A program made the translations under genes and the position numbers. A stretch of 64,000 bases of DNA. It comes from Phycisphaerales bacterium (GTDB taxonomy: Bacteria; Planctomycetota; Phycisphaerae; Phycisphaerales; SM1A02). Shown one piece after another: positions 62,244 through 64,000 of this stretch. The notes below the pieces were generated by a model. That model had not been told where the DNA came from and searched no databases. It saw only the letters and a program-made list of their open reading frames with translations. The stretch covers positions 288,107 to 352,106 of the forward strand of contig JAKVBX010000001.1 in assembly GCA_022446795.1 (NCBI GenBank). Reading direction: 5' to 3'. Position 1 is the first letter of the stretch, and each line of letters begins with the position of its first letter.

Positions 62244-63617
62244 TCAGGCCAATGAGCCCATGGGATCCCAGGGTGCCAGCACGATCGGGTCCTCGGCCGC
62301 GGCGGCCTGCAGGTTCTCCGGAAGGCGATTGCGGTGGGCGGCGATCTCCAGGACGTACTGGCCGAACCAGTTGTCGTTCATCACCTGGAAGCCCTTGCGA
62401 CCAACCCGGTCCTCGCCCCAGGAGTTCTCGACCCGCCATTTCCGGATGCCATCGGAATGGACATCCACGCCGGTGAAGAGCATGGCGTGTGTCATCAGCG
62501 ACTGGTGATACAGCAGGCGGTCGGCCTTCTCCAGGGTCAACGGAGCGTCGTAGAGGGCCTCGTAGTCATAGAGACCGGAGTCCCAGATTCCGATGTCACG
62601 ACGGAACATCTTGCCCACGTCACATCCGAACCACACGGGCTCGCCGTCCTGGAGGACGTTCGCCGCGATCGTCTTCATGTCTTCCACGTCGATGTTCAGG
62701 TACTTCACCGGTTCGCCGCCGACGACGTTGCCCAGGTACTCGACGGTGAACGTCCGTCCGATGGGACTGCTGGGCCGAGGGTCATGGACGAGGCAGACGA
62801 AGTCATCAAGATCGATCGAGACGTACTTCTGGGCGAAGGCCTGCGGAGTCATCAGGCCATCCCGATGGAACTTCCGATCCTTGTCATTCCACTGCCACAT
62901 GAATTCCTTCGGCGGTGTGCCCAGGTGCATGCACAGGACCCGCCAGATCACGGCCAGTTGCTTGTCCTTCAACTCCCGGGCGGCTTCCGCGGATGCGCCC
63001 CCACCCATGGCATCCCGGAGGTCCTTCGCAAAGCAGCGCAGGTACCAGACCAGGATCGAGTTCATCCGCATGGTGGCCGAGGAGGACTGGGCCTCGGGCA
63101 TCATCGCCTTGGGAACCAGTCCGTGCTTGCGGACCAGGTTCACGAACATGTTCCACTGGCCCCCGTCGTCCAAGGGTCGGTCCAGCAGGAAGGCGACCGT
63201 CCGGTCGTCGATATCCCGGTCACCGGTCTCGATGATCGACTCCAGGAACCAGTTCGCCCGCTCGAACTTGTCCCAGAACAGCGTGTAGTTCTGGCTGAAC
63301 TCGAACTGCTTCAGGTTCATGGCCTTCATGGCGCTGGCTCTGAACAGGTTCAGGGCCGCGAACATCCAGCACCGTCCGGACTGCTTCTGGTTGGTGACCT
63401 TCCAGTCATCCAGGAGCGTCGAGAAGGTGTAATCGGTTGAGGACACCACGCCCCGGTTCAGGGCCACGTCATCCACGCCGACCTGGGTGATGGCGTTCTG
63501 GTTCAGGCTCCACCTGGGGTTCGAGTCGAACTCCGTGCGAAGGGCCGAGATCCGATCGGGCCCGATGGCCGCCTCGGAGGGGAAACACGTATTGGGCTGG
63601 GACGGTGCGGTGGTCAT
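62244..63617 (-). CDS. pepC: Bleomycin-hydrolase-type cysteine aminopeptidase (C1)
   Basis: 457 residues from the ATG at 63617, with AGGAG ~6 bases upstream; a longer open frame to 63911 adds residues unrelated to the family and runs into the dnaK 3' region. The active-site Cys is in NQKQSGRCWMFAALNLFRAS, the His in SLMTHAMLFTGVDV and the Asn in WRVENSWGEDRVGRKG. The C-terminus DPMGSLA is the extension that enters the active-site cleft and gives aminopeptidase specificity. Cytoplasmic; a homohexamer in relatives. Confidence 0.93.
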   Translation of the reverse strand: MTTAPSQPNTCFPSEAAIGPDRISALRTEFDSNPRWSLNQNAITQVGVDDVALNRGVVSSTDYTFSTLLDDWKVTNQKQSGRCWMFAALNLFRASAMKAMNLKQFEFSQNYTLFWDKFERANWFLESIIETGDRDIDDRTVAFLLDRPLDDGGQWNMFVNLVRKHGLVPKAMMPEAQSSSATMRMNSILVWYLRCFAKDLRDAMGGGASAEAARELKDKQLAVIWRVLCMHLGTPPKEFMWQWNDKDRKFHRDGLMTPQAFAQKYVSIDLDDFVCLVHDPRPSSPIGRTFTVEYLGNVVGGEPVKYLNIDVEDMKTIAANVLQDGEPVWFGCDVGKMFRRDIGIWDSGLYDYEALYDAPLTLEKADRLLYHQSLMTHAMLFTGVDVHSDGIRKWRVENSWGEDRVGRKGFQVMNDNWFGQYVLEIAAHRNRLPENLQAAAAEDPIVLAPWDPMGSLA

Positions 63618-63643
63618 ATGGACTCCTGTCTGTACAGGCCCTG

Positions 63644-63672
63644 ATTGTAGGGTCCGCCGAACGAGGAGCCAA
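63644..63672 (-). promoter_or_regulatory. Promoter for pepC
   Basis: TTGGCT (63667-63672), 17 bases, TACAAT (63644-63649) on the minus strand; leader ~20 bases containing AGGAG. Confidence 0.52.
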
Positions 63673-63688
63673 TGGTGAGCCCGGGATG

Positions 63689-63727
63689 TGCCACGCCCCG
63701 CGACCAAGGGGGTCGCGGGGCGTGGCA
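63689..63727 (-). terminator. 17-bp perfect hairpin after dnaK
   Basis: The arms 63689-63705 and 63711-63727 are exact complements (TGCCACGCCCCGCGACC on the plus strand) with a 5-base loop. It lies 41 bases after the dnaK stop. No T run follows, which is common in GC-rich genomes where hairpin strength suffices or Rho acts. Confidence 0.6.
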
Positions 63728-63742
63728 GAGGAGGGAGAATAC

Positions 63743-63760
63743 GCACCCCCGAGGGGGTGC
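63743..63760 (-). terminator. Second hairpin after dnaK
   Basis: GCACCCCC (63743-63750) and GGGGGTGC (63753-63760), an 8-base arm with a minimal loop, 8 bases after the dnaK stop and before the 17-bp hairpin. Confidence 0.4.
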
Positions 63761-63768
63761 TGGGAGAT

Positions 63769-64000
63769 CTAGTTCTGGTCGTCCTTGACCTCGTACTCGG
63801 CATCGATGACGTCATCGTTGCCGTCCGGGGCGTCCGCGGACTCGGCGGCGCCATCGGCCGGAGCCTCGGCGGCAGCGGACTCGTAGACCGCCTTGCCCAG
63901 TTCGGTAGCACCCTCGGTGAGCTTCTTCACGGCTGCTTCGATCGCGGCCTTGTCGTCACCCTTGAGCTTGTCCTCGAGGTTGGCGATATCGGCTTCGATG
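63769..64000 (-). CDS. dnaK: Chaperone DnaK, C-terminal end (5' part beyond window)
   Basis: 77 codons are visible before the TAG at 63769-63771. IEADIANLEDKLKGDDKAAI is the lid-domain helix, and the tail ends DGNDDVIDAEYEVKDDQN, where D-D-V-I-D-A-E-Y/F-E-V is the conserved DnaK terminus that binds co-chaperones. The Ala/Asp-rich linker between is normal. The start and most of the gene lie past the right edge. Confidence 0.92.
   Translation of the reverse strand, partial: IEADIANLEDKLKGDDKAAIEAAVKKLTEGATELGKAVYESAAAEAPADGAAESADAPDGNDDVIDAEYEVKDDQN

Overview
The window looks like chromosomal DNA of a GC-rich planctomycete of the Phycisphaerae type. The evidence is a secreted M14 peptidase ending in the short two-repeat dockerin-like tail common in that class, a complete flagellar basal-body block, LPS-type surface genes, a small histone-H1-like protein, and an S10-spc-alpha ribosomal cluster that lacks uL30 (rpmD) and uS4 (rpsD). 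I see no insertion sequences, phage genes, CRISPR arrays, tRNA or rRNA genes. No gap between genes exceeds 300 bases. It reads as core chromosome.

Layout. (1) 1-13481, all minus: a flagellar block. The upstream part encodes a TPR membrane protein, a FlgN-like protein, a soluble sensor kinase and an NtrC-type sigma-54 activator. It is followed by flgB-flgC-fliE-fliF-fliG-fliH-fliI-fliJ-motE-like-fliK, with fliK cut by the left edge. (2) 13659-16547, minus: an envelope operon of a small unknown protein, a LolA-like lipoprotein and a secreted/RDD membrane protein. (3) 16650-18516, plus: cdaA-cdaR for cyclic di-AMP. (4) 18535-21704, minus: tyrS, a membrane protein and pheS. (5) 21801-36261, minus: one long ribosomal cluster from rpsJ to rplQ, including secY, infA and rpoA. 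A clear promoter lies at 36374-36401. (6) 36505-45042: a secreted unknown protein, then a minus-strand run of lysS, a transglutaminase, an NAD(P)HX dehydratase, an HD/OB-fold protein, a family-2 glycosyltransferase and an unknown protein. (7) 45092-51148: surface polysaccharide and lipid genes (SDR, GmhB-like phosphatase, heptosyltransferase, WaaP-like kinase, O-antigen ligase, plsY, UbiA-like protein). (8) 51249-64000: purB, an H1-like protein, a FabZ-like dehydratase, manA, proS, a UbiA-family prenyltransferase, a Gfo/Idh oxidoreductase, the M14 peptidase, a bleomycin-hydrolase-type peptidase and the 3' end of dnaK.

Main points for a second look. Seven first genes have a TAnnnT hexamer exactly 6 nt before the start codon, which predicts leaderless mRNAs. 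The essential gene rplX is broken by an almost pure G/C insertion with a frameshift. Both uS14 and bL36 lack their zinc-binding residues although they are the operon copies. CdaA has D-L-G where the family has D-G-A. The purB-H1 intergenic region carries several hairpins and matching A and T tracts. Start codons were often moved inward from the longest open frame, using family alignment, ribosome-binding sites or junctions with neighbours; each case is stated.
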